A stretch of DNA of 64,000 nucleotides from Streptomyces antibioticus (lineage in GTDB: Bacteria > Actinomycetota > Actinomycetes > Streptomycetales > Streptomycetaceae): positions 2,415,198-2,479,197 of the forward strand of contig NZ_CM007717.1 of assembly GCF_002019855.1 (NCBI RefSeq), read 5' to 3'. Made by a program: the position numbers and the translations under genes. Of the stretch, positions 1 to 7,301 are shown one piece after another; within the stretch, counting starts at the first letter, position 1; each line of letters begins with the position of its first letter. The notes under the pieces are model-generated. The model was given only the letters and a program-made list of their open reading frames with translations. It had not been told where the DNA came from and searched no databases.

Positions 1-288
1 GGGTACCGGCCGGGGCGGGCGGCGGTGTGGATGGCGCTGCTGTGGGCGGCCGGCTCGGTGGCCTTCACGCACTCCGCGCCGCCGCCGGTGAGCCGCGAGG
101 GGCATCCGCAGTGGAACCCGACGCTGTTCGCGCTCGATCTGCTGCTGCCGGTGATCGACCTGGGCCAGGCCAACCAGTGGCGGCTGACCGGGGGCTGGCA
201 GTGGCTGGCGACGGCGCTGATCCTGCTCGGCTGGATCCTGGCGACGACGGTGGCGACGGGGGCGACGCGGACGCTGCGGCGGGACTGA
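1..288 (+). CDS. C-terminal fragment of an integral membrane protein (possible membrane-associated oxidoreductase)
   Basis: The reading frame is open from the first base, so only the last 95 residues are visible; the true start lies outside the window. The fragment has a hydrophobic stretch near its beginning (MALLWAAGSVAF), a second amphipathic LLLPVIDLG segment and a final membrane helix (residues about 72-88, WLATALILLGWILATTVATG), then a short basic tail ending RRD. The NPTLFALDLLLPV-DLGQ pattern resembles the end of the Streptomyces proteins usually labelled membrane-associated oxidoreductase. That resemblance is from memory of the family, and no catalytic part is in view. The function is therefore unassigned. 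Confidence 0.6.
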   Translation, partial: GYRPGRAAVWMALLWAAGSVAFTHSAPPPVSREGHPQWNPTLFALDLLLPVIDLGQANQWRLTGGWQWLATALILLGWILATTVATGATRTLRRD

Positions 289-447
289 ACGGGGCTGTGC
301 ACGCAAGAGCGCGTGGACCTGCGGTTTTCACCCACAGTCGCCGCCCGCTCACTTTTACCGGTCCTTGACCTTCCGCCGTACAACTTTCCGCAGGTTCCCG
401 TTGCCCTCTGGCGCAACCCCCACCTGCGGCTTTCAATGGTCGGCACC

Positions 448-1494
448 ATGGCTCTGCTGCCCCCGTTCATCCGCGCCCCCCGGCTCAGCCGGACGGCCCG
501 GAACGCCACCGCCCCCCGCCGCGCCGCCGATGGGCTCCCCGCCGACGACGAGGTGCTGCTCGACGTGCCCGACGACCGGCTCGGCCCGGTGCTGGTCGCG
601 GCCGCGCGGGACGCCTACGAGCCCGCCGCCCGGCTGCTGGCCCGTACCCGGGAGCGGGCCGAGTGGGAGTACCGGGACCGGTACGTGACCCGTCTGGCGT
701 CCTTCGCCCGCTCCCGCCCGGAGTGGCTGGAGACCTGGCGGGCCGCCGCGCCCCGCGATCCGGACGTGCTGCTGCTGACCGCCCAGCGCGCGGTGGACCA
801 CGCCTGGCGCTCGCCCGCCCGGGCCGAGCTGCTGCGCGAGGTGAGCCCGCTGATCACCGCGGCCGCGGGCAGCGACGTCCGCGACCCGGTGCCGTGGCGG
901 ATCGCCCTGGACCACGCCCGCGGCAGCCGCGCCGGGCACAAGTACTTCGGCGAGCTGTGGGAGGCGGCGGTGCGGCGCGCCCCGCACCACTACGGCTGCC
1001 ATGTGGCCGCCAAGCGCTATCTGGCCCAGTCCTGGCACGGCTCGCACCGCGAGTGCTTCGACTTCGCCGACCGGGCCGCGCAGGACGCCCCGGCCGGCTC
1101 CCTGGTCCAGGCCCTGCCGGTGCGGGCGGCCTTCGCCTATCTGACCGACGGCTGCGGCCCCGACGTGCCCCGGGACCGGCTGGACGCGGCGGCCGACCGG
1201 GCGATCGCGCTCTCCGCGCGCTTCCCGGCGGTCGACCCCTGGCCGGCCGAGATCCGCAATCTGCTTGTGTACGTCCTGGTCCGGCTGCACCGCCGCGAGG
1301 ACGCCCTCGTCCAACTGCGGCTGATCGGCCCGTACGCCACGTCCTTCCCCTGGAGCCGGCTGTCGGACGATCCGCTGGGGCACTTCCTGGCGGTGCGCGA
1401 GGAGGTGCGCTCGGGCCGCTGGACGCCGTCCGCGCAGCCCCCGCCGCGTCCGCGGGTCGGTCACGGCGACCGGGCGCACTCCGAGGACCACTAG
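448..1494 (+). CDS. Uncharacterised soluble protein, probably helical-repeat
   Basis: This 348-residue protein has no signal peptide or membrane helix. I place the start at the ATG at 448 (MALLPPFIRAPRL). An in-frame ATG at 436 and a GTG at 313 are also open, but the stretch before 436 looks non-coding and I see no ribosome binding site that decides. The body is rich in Arg, Ala and Trp with helix-like blocks (WRIALDHARGS, KYFGELWEAAVRR, AAKRYLAQSW), which would suit a tetratricopeptide-like fold. I do not recognise a named domain; DUF4034-type proteins are one possibility from memory. The stop codon TAG forms part of a TAGGCT -10 element for the next gene, so the two genes abut. Confidence 0.75.
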   Translation: MALLPPFIRAPRLSRTARNATAPRRAADGLPADDEVLLDVPDDRLGPVLVAAARDAYEPAARLLARTRERAEWEYRDRYVTRLASFARSRPEWLETWRAAAPRDPDVLLLTAQRAVDHAWRSPARAELLREVSPLITAAAGSDVRDPVPWRIALDHARGSRAGHKYFGELWEAAVRRAPHHYGCHVAAKRYLAQSWHGSHRECFDFADRAAQDAPAGSLVQALPVRAAFAYLTDGCGPDVPRDRLDAAADRAIALSARFPAVDPWPAEIRNLLVYVLVRLHRREDALVQLRLIGPYATSFPWSRLSDDPLGHFLAVREEVRSGRWTPSAQPPPRPRVGHGDRAHSEDH

Positions 1495-1505
1495 GCTTCT
1501 ACGCC

Positions 1506-2246
1506 GTGACCACCGTCCGTCTGCCGCTCTTCCCCCTGAACTCGGTGCTGTTCCCGGGGTTGGTGCTTCCGTTGAACGTCTTCGAGGAGCGCTATCGCGC
1601 CATGATGCGCGACCTGCTGAAGACCCCCGAGGAGGAACCGCGCCGGTTCGCCGTCGTGGCGATCCGCGACGGTCACGAGGTGGCGCCGGCCGCGCCGGGG
1701 ATGCCGGACCCGACCGCGCTGCCGGAGCGCGGCCCGGCGGCCGGCTTCGGCGACGACCCGCTCAAGACGTTCCACGGCACCGCCTGCGTGGCCGACGCGG
1801 CGACCATCCGGGAACGGGCCGACGGCACCTTCGAGGTGCTGGCGACCGGCACGACCCGGGTCCGGCTGCTGTCCGTGGACTCCTCGGGACCGTTCCTGAC
1901 GGCCGAGCTGGAGGAACTCCCGGAGGCGCCGGGCGACGAGGCGGGCGCCCTCGCGGAGGGGGTGCTGCGGGCCTTCCGCCAGTACCAGAAGCGCCTGGCG
2001 GGCGCCCGGGAACGCTCGCTGGCGACCGGCGCCGACCTCCCGGACGACCCGTCGGTGGTGTCGTACCTGGTGGCCGCCGCGATGATGCTGGACACCCCCA
2101 CCAAGCAGCGGCTCCTCCAGGCCCCGGACACGGCCTCCCGACTGCGGGACGAGCTGACGCTCCTGCGCGCGGAGACGGCGATCCTGCGCAATCTGCCCTC
2201 GCTGCCCGCGGCGGACCTGACCCGCGGGCCGACGAGCCTGAACTGA
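1506..2246 (+). CDS. LON substrate-binding (N-terminal) domain protein
   Basis: The 246-residue protein starts at GTG 1506 and opens with the hallmark of the Lon N-terminal domain (LPLFPLNSVLFPGLVLPLNV), followed by FEERYRAMMRD and, later, a helical bundle (VSYLVAAAMMLDTPTKQRLLQ). There is no AAA+ or protease domain, so this is a stand-alone LON-fold protein, not Lon protease. Such proteins are thought to bind substrates or peptides, but their role in actinobacteria is not known. The start is preceded by TAGGCT eight bases upstream, which suggests a leaderless transcript beginning at the GTG. It is followed at 51 bp by the YbaK-type gene on the same strand. Confidence 0.88.
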   Translation: MTTVRLPLFPLNSVLFPGLVLPLNVFEERYRAMMRDLLKTPEEEPRRFAVVAIRDGHEVAPAAPGMPDPTALPERGPAAGFGDDPLKTFHGTACVADAATIRERADGTFEVLATGTTRVRLLSVDSSGPFLTAELEELPEAPGDEAGALAEGVLRAFRQYQKRLAGARERSLATGADLPDDPSVVSYLVAAAMMLDTPTKQRLLQAPDTASRLRDELTLLRAETAILRNLPSLPAADLTRGPTSLN

Positions 2247-2297
2247 AGCCGGAACCGAAGCCTGGACCGAGAAGGCGAGAAGGCGAGAAGGCACCGC

Positions 2298-2816
2298 ATG
2301 GCGAAGAAATCCAAGAAGCAGCAGCCCGGCGGCACGCCCGCGACCGTGGCCCTGACCTCGGCGGGCGTGGACTTCACCGTCCACGCCTACGACCACGACC
2401 CGGGCCATCCGTCCTACGGCGAGGAGGCGGCCGAGGCGATGGGCGTCTCCCCCGACCGGGTCTTCAAGACCCTGGTCGCGGACGTGGACGGCACCCTGAC
2501 CGTCGCCGTCGTCCCGGTGGCGGGCTCGCTGGACCTGAAGGCGCTGGCGTCGGCGGTCGGCGGCAAGAAGGCGGCCATGGCCGACCCCACCCTGGCCGAA
2601 CGCACCACCGGCTACGTCCGCGGCGGCATCTCCCCCCTGGGCCAGCGCAAAAAGCTCCCCACGGTCCTGGACACCTCGGCGACGACCCACCCCACGATCT
2701 GCGTCTCGGCGGGCCGCCGCGGCCTGGAGGTGGAACTGGCCCCGAAGGACCTGGCACACCTGACGACGGCAACCATGGCCCCCATCGCCCGCACAACCAG
2801 CCCGTCCGGCGTTTGA
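2298..2816 (+). CDS. ybaK: Cys-tRNA(Pro)/Cys-tRNA(Cys) deacylase, YbaK/EbsC family
   Basis: The 172-residue protein matches the YbaK/EbsC fold along its length. It has the typical early TFxV-like segment (GVDFTVHAYDHDP), the conserved lysine motif VFKTLV (K at about 55), VVPVAGSLDLKALASAVGGKKAAMA, and the glycine-rich GYVRGGISPLGQRKKLPTVLD block. The family hydrolyses Cys mis-charged on tRNA(Pro), acting in trans to prolyl-tRNA synthetase in the cytoplasm. The ATG at 2298 is preceded by an Arg/Lys-rich leader and a modest GAAGG ribosome site. The last seven codons (TTSPSGV) and the stop TGA lie in or beside a dispersed Streptomyces intergenic repeat, so the C-terminus is set by the repeat and not by the family fold. 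Confidence 0.9.
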   Translation: MAKKSKKQQPGGTPATVALTSAGVDFTVHAYDHDPGHPSYGEEAAEAMGVSPDRVFKTLVADVDGTLTVAVVPVAGSLDLKALASAVGGKKAAMADPTLAERTTGYVRGGISPLGQRKKLPTVLDTSATTHPTICVSAGRRGLEVELAPKDLAHLTTATMAPIARTTSPSGV

Positions 2817-2898
2817 GGACGAGGCCCGTCCAGGGCCGAAGGGGGGTCTGGGGGCACAGCCCCCAGGGACGGGACGGGAAGGGGCGGCGGGGGCGAAA
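2800..2898. repeat. Dispersed Streptomyces intergenic repeat with hairpin
   Basis: The stretch begins CCCGTCCGGCGTTTGAGGAC, continues through a G-run and a hairpin (CTGGGGGC at 2848-2855 pairing with GCCCCCAG at 2859-2866), and ends GGGACGGGACGGG followed by GGGGCGGCGGGGGCGA. I recognise this wording from many intergenic regions of Streptomyces chromosomes. It sits between the convergent YbaK and DUF2567 genes and may act as a bidirectional terminator. Its left end is inside the YbaK reading frame. Confidence 0.75.
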
Positions 2899-2906
2899 AA
2901 CCACCC

Positions 2907-3590
2907 CTACTGCAACGGCGCCCCGTACCCGTCCTTGGGCACCGCCGGCGCAAACGGATCCGGATCCCGCGGCCCGAACAACGCCGTCAACCCCAGATGC
3001 ACCACCACCGCCGCCAACGACCACGCCAGCAACGCCCCCCTCGCCCCCAACTTCAGCGGCGCGGAGAACGTGACCCCCTCCCCCGCCGCCCGCGCCCGCG
3101 CGATCACGTCCGACCCGGGCCCGAGCCACAGCCCGAACCGCCACGCCAGCACCGACCCCAGCAGCCCGCCCACGGCCAGCGCCACCACCAGCGGCACACC
3201 CCCGCGCCGCCGCCACAGGAACACCGCCGCCGCGCTCACCGCCCCGAAGCCCAGCGCCAGCAGGGTGAACGTGCCGTCCACCCCGACGGCCTGCTCGCCC
3301 TCGGTGTCCTTGAGGTAGACCACCCAGCCGCCGTTCACCACGTCACCGACGAGCGGCACCTTCGGCGTCAGCCACTCCCACAGCACACCGAGCAGCGCCC
3401 CGGACAGGGCGACGGCGAGGGTGATCAGGGCGGCTTCGCGCAGTTCGGTCTTCATCCCGGGCCCGTCCTGTCCGTACGGGGAGACGGGGGGCACGGCCCC
3501 CACGCGCGCGTACCCGCCCGGCGGCGGCCAGGCGTCCTGCGAGGAGGGCTCGTGCGGCGGCGGGGGCGGAGTCAGCGGTGCGGTCACCAT
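2907..3590 (-). CDS. DUF2567-family membrane protein
   Basis: The 227-residue protein has a proline-rich cytoplasmic head (PPPPPHEPSS), then four predicted membrane helices (about 50-72, 100-122, 130-150 and 187-210), and the conserved LWEWLTPKVPLVGDV and FGLWLGPG segments that I associate with DUF2567. The function is unknown. It lies 31 bp downstream of an ABC permease, in the same orientation, so it is probably the third gene of that transcription unit and may work with the exporter. It converges on the YbaK gene across a dispersed repeat. Confidence 0.8.
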   Translation of the reverse strand: MVTAPLTPPPPPHEPSSQDAWPPPGGYARVGAVPPVSPYGQDGPGMKTELREAALITLAVALSGALLGVLWEWLTPKVPLVGDVVNGGWVVYLKDTEGEQAVGVDGTFTLLALGFGAVSAAAVFLWRRRGGVPLVVALAVGGLLGSVLAWRFGLWLGPGSDVIARARAAGEGVTFSAPLKLGARGALLAWSLAAVVVHLGLTALFGPRDPDPFAPAVPKDGYGAPLQ

Positions 3591-3621
3591 GACATCGTGC
3601 CAGGCCGGGCCGCGCGGCGCG

Positions 3622-4446
3622 TCATCGGACGGCGGCCCGCCGGTACGCCCAGGTGGCGACGGCCAGCGAGACGACCCCGACGCCCGCGCAGACGGCGAGG
3701 TCCCCGAGGACGAACGCCCAGTCGGGATCCGGCCCGAAGGTCCGGGCGAAGGCTTCGACGCCGTACGTCGACGGCAGCAGGTCGCGGGTGAAGCGCACCG
3801 CCTCCGGCATCCGGTCCGGCGGCAGCACGCCGAGCAGCAGGGCCGCGGACATGCCGAGCTGGCCGAGCACGGTGGCCAGCTCCGGCCGGGGCGCCAGCAG
3901 CCCGAAGGCCGCCCCGAGTCCGGACAGCGCGGCGCCCGCGAGCGGGATCACGGCGGCGAGGATCCACAGATGGGTCAGCGGCAGCCCGAACAGCACACAG
4001 CCGAAGACCGCGGTGACCAGGGTCCCGGGCACGGTGAAGGAGGCGTAGGCGCCCGCCGCGCCGAGCACCACGGCGGCGGGCGGCACCGGCAGGGTGGCGT
4101 AGTGGTCGAGGCCGCCGCTGGCCCGGAGCTGCCCGAAGTACTGGGCGAGCAGGTTCAGCGCGACGAAGGCGACGACGAGCACGGCGGACCCGGCGACGAC
4201 CGCCTCGGCCTCGCGGCCGCCGTCCACCACGCCCCGCATCATGATCAGGATGCCGACCGACTGGAAGGTCGCCACGAACAGCAGCGGGATCCGCGCCACC
4301 CGGGCCCGGGAGAGCTGCGCGCGGTAGACGGCCACCAGCGACGGCCACAGCCGCGCGCGCGGCGCCAGCTCGGCCGCGGCGCGCACCGGCGGCTGCGCGA
4401 CGGCCCGGGCGCTGCCCGGCAGAACCTCGGCGGGTACGACACTCAC
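3622..4446 (-). CDS. ABC-2 type transporter permease
   Basis: The 274-residue protein has six predicted membrane helices and the ABC-2 layout: an N-terminal amphipathic region (LVAVYRAQLSRARVARIP), helix 1 at about 55-75, a conserved cytoplasmic LRASGGLDHYATLPV segment, and a last extracellular loop followed by VSLAVATWAYRRAA. I chose GTG 4446 (VSVVPAEVLPG) because GAGGAG lies nine bases upstream; a longer open frame upstream of it has no coding character. It is 65 bp downstream of its ATPase partner. The pair is expected to export a small hydrophobic substrate or drug. The substrate cannot be read from sequence. Confidence 0.9.
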   Translation of the reverse strand: MSVVPAEVLPGSARAVAQPPVRAAAELAPRARLWPSLVAVYRAQLSRARVARIPLLFVATFQSVGILIMMRGVVDGGREAEAVVAGSAVLVVAFVALNLLAQYFGQLRASGGLDHYATLPVPPAAVVLGAAGAYASFTVPGTLVTAVFGCVLFGLPLTHLWILAAVIPLAGAALSGLGAAFGLLAPRPELATVLGQLGMSAALLLGVLPPDRMPEAVRFTRDLLPSTYGVEAFARTFGPDPDWAFVLGDLAVCAGVGVVSLAVATWAYRRAAVR

Positions 4447-4511
4447 GTGGCGCTGCTCCTCTTCCCTACGGCTCTCTCTGCCGTCCCATACGGACCCGAA
4501 GACCTCCGCGC

Positions 4512-5531
4512 TCACGTCCGCACCAGCCCCGCGCGTGCCGCCCCGCCCAGCGCCAGGTAGACGTCCTCCAGGCTGGGGGTGGCCAGGGTGAAGTCGTCGA
4601 GGGCGGCGAAGGCCGCGCCGCCGGTGACGGTGGCGACGACCGCGCGTGCCTCGTCGGGGCCCAGCCGCAGGGTCCAGCGGCGCCCCGACTCCTGCGCCCG
4701 CTCGCGCAGCGCGGCGACCTCGGGCACGTCCAGCGGTGCCCGTTCCCGCCACACCAGTTCCACCCGGACCTCGCCGGCCACCTGTTCCTTGAGTCCTGAG
4801 GGCGTGTCGCAGGCGATGACCCGGCCCTTGTCGAGGACGGCGACCCGGTCGAGGACGGTCTCGGCCTCGATGACGTTGTGGGTGACGAGCAGGACGGTCG
4901 TGCCGCGTTCGGCGCGCCGCCGGTCCACGGCGCCCCAGACGGCGCGCCGCGCCACCGGGTCCATCCCGGTCGTCGGTTCGTCCAGGACGAGCAGCGGCCG
5001 TTCCCCGACGAGCGCGGTCGCGAAGCAGGCCAGCCGGCGCTGTCCGCCGGAGAGCTTGCGCAGCGGCCGTCCGGCGAGCGGGGTGAGCCCCAGTTCGTCG
5101 AGGACGGCGTCGCGTTCCCGGCGGGCCTCGCGGACGGGGAGGCCGCGCAGCCGTCCGGTGGTCTCGGCGGCGAGGGAGACGGTGAGTTCGTCCAGGGCGC
5201 TGGACTCCTGGCCCAGGTAGGCGAGGATCCGGGCGGCCCGTTCGGGGTGGCGCACGATGTCGTGCCCGAGGATCTCCACGCTGCCGGTGTCGGGCCGCAT
5301 CAGCCCGGTGAGCTGGCGGACGAGGGTGGACTTGCCGGCGCCGTTCGGCCCGAGCAGTCCGAAGATCTCGCCGCGCCGGATGTCGAGCCCCACGTCGTCG
5401 GTGGCCCGGACCTCGGGGGTGGCGGGGGCGCCCCGGCGGCCGCGGACGGCCGGGTAGGTCTTGGTCAGCCCGCGTACGGCACACACGACCTCGTCCCTGT
5501 GCCGGATTGCCGTTGCCGCGCGCGTACTCAC
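4512..5531 (-). CDS. ABC transporter ATP-binding protein
   Basis: The 339-residue ATPase shows all nucleotide-binding motifs: Walker A GPNGAGKS (about 67-74), Q-loop YLGQESSALDELT, signature LSGGQRRL, Walker B LLVLDEPTTGMD and switch histidine VTHN. The C-terminal 80 residues (VRVELVWRERAP onward) form the extra domain typical of exporters of the DrrA/CcmA type. GTG 5531 is favoured because a TAGGCT -10 sits eight bases upstream (5540-5545), which predicts a leaderless mRNA. It is followed by the permease and a DUF2567 gene, forming a three-gene exporter operon. Confidence 0.93.
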   Translation of the reverse strand: MSTRAATAIRHRDEVVCAVRGLTKTYPAVRGRRGAPATPEVRATDDVGLDIRRGEIFGLLGPNGAGKSTLVRQLTGLMRPDTGSVEILGHDIVRHPERAARILAYLGQESSALDELTVSLAAETTGRLRGLPVREARRERDAVLDELGLTPLAGRPLRKLSGGQRRLACFATALVGERPLLVLDEPTTGMDPVARRAVWGAVDRRRAERGTTVLLVTHNVIEAETVLDRVAVLDKGRVIACDTPSGLKEQVAGEVRVELVWRERAPLDVPEVAALRERAQESGRRWTLRLGPDEARAVVATVTGGAAFAALDDFTLATPSLEDVYLALGGAARAGLVRT

Positions 5532-5593
5532 AAGGGACGAGCCTAAGGGGTCGGGGAGGTCCGCTCGCGGTCGGGTCGGCCCGGATGCCCGGT

Positions 5594-6814
5594 TCAGTCC
5601 CCCGCGGGGGCGTGCTCGGCGGCGGTGCGGACGTCGATCTCGCGCCAGAAGCCCGCCCGGATGGCGTAACGGTCGTGTTCGTCGATCTGGTCGTCCTTGT
5701 GGGCGAGCAGGCCGAAGCGGGCGGCGTAGCGCAGCAGCTCGCCGTCGATGCGGTGCGGGATGCGCGGGTACATGCCGGACAGCTTCTGGAAGTGGCTCTG
5801 GTCGCCCAGGCGTCCCATCCACCGCCGGGCGAAGACCTGTCCGACCTCGAAGGGGTCGCCGCCGACGGTGGTGATGTCCTCCTCGCGGTCGGCCCAGCGC
5901 TGCTCGGCGGTGGTGAGCTGGGCGAGGGTGGGCATCGAGGCGACCTCGGGCGGTTCGGCCGCGGTGCCGGGCCGGTCGACCCAGCCCTTGTCGGAGGACC
6001 AGCGCAGGGTGGCGGTCGAGGGGTGCGGGGCGGGGTGGGCGCCGGGGGCGCGCAGGGCGGCCAGGTCCTTGGGGGTCGGTACGCCCTTGGCGGTGGGGGC
6101 GCGCTCGGGCGTGCCGTGCTCGGAGCGGGGCGCGCCGGCGGCGTGGTCGCCCTCCTCGGCGCCGCGGTCGGGGCCGGGGGCGAGGCCGGTGTCGGGCAGC
6201 GGCGCGGAGAGGATCGCGGCGATCTCGGGCCGGGGCACGGGCGGCGGCGCGCACACCCCGCCGAGTTCCTTGGCGCGGACGGCCTTGGTGATCCAGGTGC
6301 GGTCCAGGACGCGTCGTTCGTCGGCCTCGGCGACGAGGTCCTCGGACTGGTTGTAGTCGCCGTCGGCGGCCTGGACGGCCCACAGGTGGACGGCGACGCC
6401 GTGCTCCTTGGCGGCCATCATGCCGGGCAGCAGATCGCCGTCGCCGGTGACGAGGACGACGTCGGAGCAGGCGCGGTTGCGGGCGAGTTCGGTGAGTTCG
6501 GCGTGCATCGCGGCGTCCACGCCCTTCTGGGCCCAGCGGCCGTCGCTGCGGGTCAGGGCGCCGAGGCGGACGGTGACCCGGGGCATCACGCGCAGCCGGC
6601 GGTGCTCGGGCTGGGGGACGCGGTCGGGGGCGCCGTCGAACCAGTAGATGCGCAGCAGCGGCCGTTCGGTGTCGGACTCGGCCTGTTCGCGCAGGCCCTG
6701 GACGAGGGCGGAGTGGTCGACGGTGATGCGGGAGCGCGAGGGTTCCCCGGCGAGGAGACTCGCGGCGGCCCCCAGCAGATACCCGGCGTCCACCAGGACG
6801 ATGCAGCGGTCCAC
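5594..6814 (-). CDS. NYN (PIN-like) domain protein
   Basis: The N-terminal 170 residues form a NYN/LabA-type PIN-like nuclease fold. They begin RCIVLVDAGYLLGAAAS, with the acidic residue expected for metal binding, and contain GVDAAMHAELTELARN and VTGDGDLLPGMMAAKEHG. The second half has a low-complexity Pro/Ala linker (about 190-280) and a C-terminal module with a conserved WADREEDITTVGGDPFEVGQ block. NYN proteins act on RNA, but no substrate is known here. A GTG at 6823 is also open. GTG 6814 (VDRCIVLV) is preferred because GAAGAGGG lies about eight bases upstream, whereas it directly abuts 6823. It is divergent from the 54-residue gene. Confidence 0.85.
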   Translation of the reverse strand: MDRCIVLVDAGYLLGAAASLLAGEPSRSRITVDHSALVQGLREQAESDTERPLLRIYWFDGAPDRVPQPEHRRLRVMPRVTVRLGALTRSDGRWAQKGVDAAMHAELTELARNRACSDVVLVTGDGDLLPGMMAAKEHGVAVHLWAVQAADGDYNQSEDLVAEADERRVLDRTWITKAVRAKELGGVCAPPPVPRPEIAAILSAPLPDTGLAPGPDRGAEEGDHAAGAPRSEHGTPERAPTAKGVPTPKDLAALRAPGAHPAPHPSTATLRWSSDKGWVDRPGTAAEPPEVASMPTLAQLTTAEQRWADREEDITTVGGDPFEVGQVFARRWMGRLGDQSHFQKLSGMYPRIPHRIDGELLRYAARFGLLAHKDDQIDEHDRYAIRAGFWREIDVRTAAEHAPAGD

Positions 6815-7038
6815 ACGACTCACCCTCTTCCCGGGAGGTTTGCTTCGGGCTTCCTTCGAGTCTGCCCGACCGCGCGGAGGTTAACGGCCCGAACTCGATC
6901 TTCGGCGTGGCGTTTCGGGCCGGTGCGCTCCGAGAACCCCTGTCACAGACGGTAATTATCCGACATGCACCTTAGGTCAGCGTATGTGAATCTGGTCCCG
7001 GCCCTGGTCCCTACATCCCCCGCAGGAGGCAGATCCCC

Positions 7039-7203
7039 ATGGCCAAGAACAAGAAGCAGGACCGTAAACAGCCGCAGTCCGAACGTGGTCAGCAGCAGGC
7101 ACAGCAGTCCTCGATGCAGGACCAGGCCGAGCAGCGGCTCTCCCAGGTGACGCCCGCGGACGTCGCCCGCAAGGGCCGGCAGAAGAGGTTCGGCCACAAC
7201 TGA
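7039..7203 (+). CDS. Small conserved-looking basic protein, 54 residues
   Basis: An ATG at 7039 follows a perfect AGGAGG (7024-7029) at nine bases. The product is very hydrophilic, with a Lys/Arg/Gln-rich start (MAKNKKQDRKQPQSERGQQQ), a predicted helix with AEQRLSQVTPADVARKGRQK, and the end RFGHN. It has no membrane segment and no known domain. Codon choice is normal for Streptomyces and the gene ends just before a 17-bp hairpin shared with dnaE. I believe similar short proteins occur at this position in other Streptomyces, but the function is unknown. Confidence 0.8.
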   Translation: MAKNKKQDRKQPQSERGQQQAQQSSMQDQAEQRLSQVTPADVARKGRQKRFGHN

Positions 7204-7235
7204 CGTACGGCCGACGGGCTGTTGCAGCCCAGGCA

Positions 7236-7275
7236 CACCGAGGGGCGCATCCATGACCGGATGCGCCCCTCGGTG
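7236..7275. terminator. Bidirectional hairpin between the 54-residue gene and dnaE
   Basis: A perfect 17-bp inverted repeat (CACCGAGGGGCGCATCC at 7236-7252, complement at 7259-7275) with a six-base loop lies between two convergent genes. There is no T-run, as is usual for terminators in this GC-rich genus. Confidence 0.85.
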
Positions 7276-7301
7276 ATGACGGCGGGTGGACGGCGGAGGG
7301 G

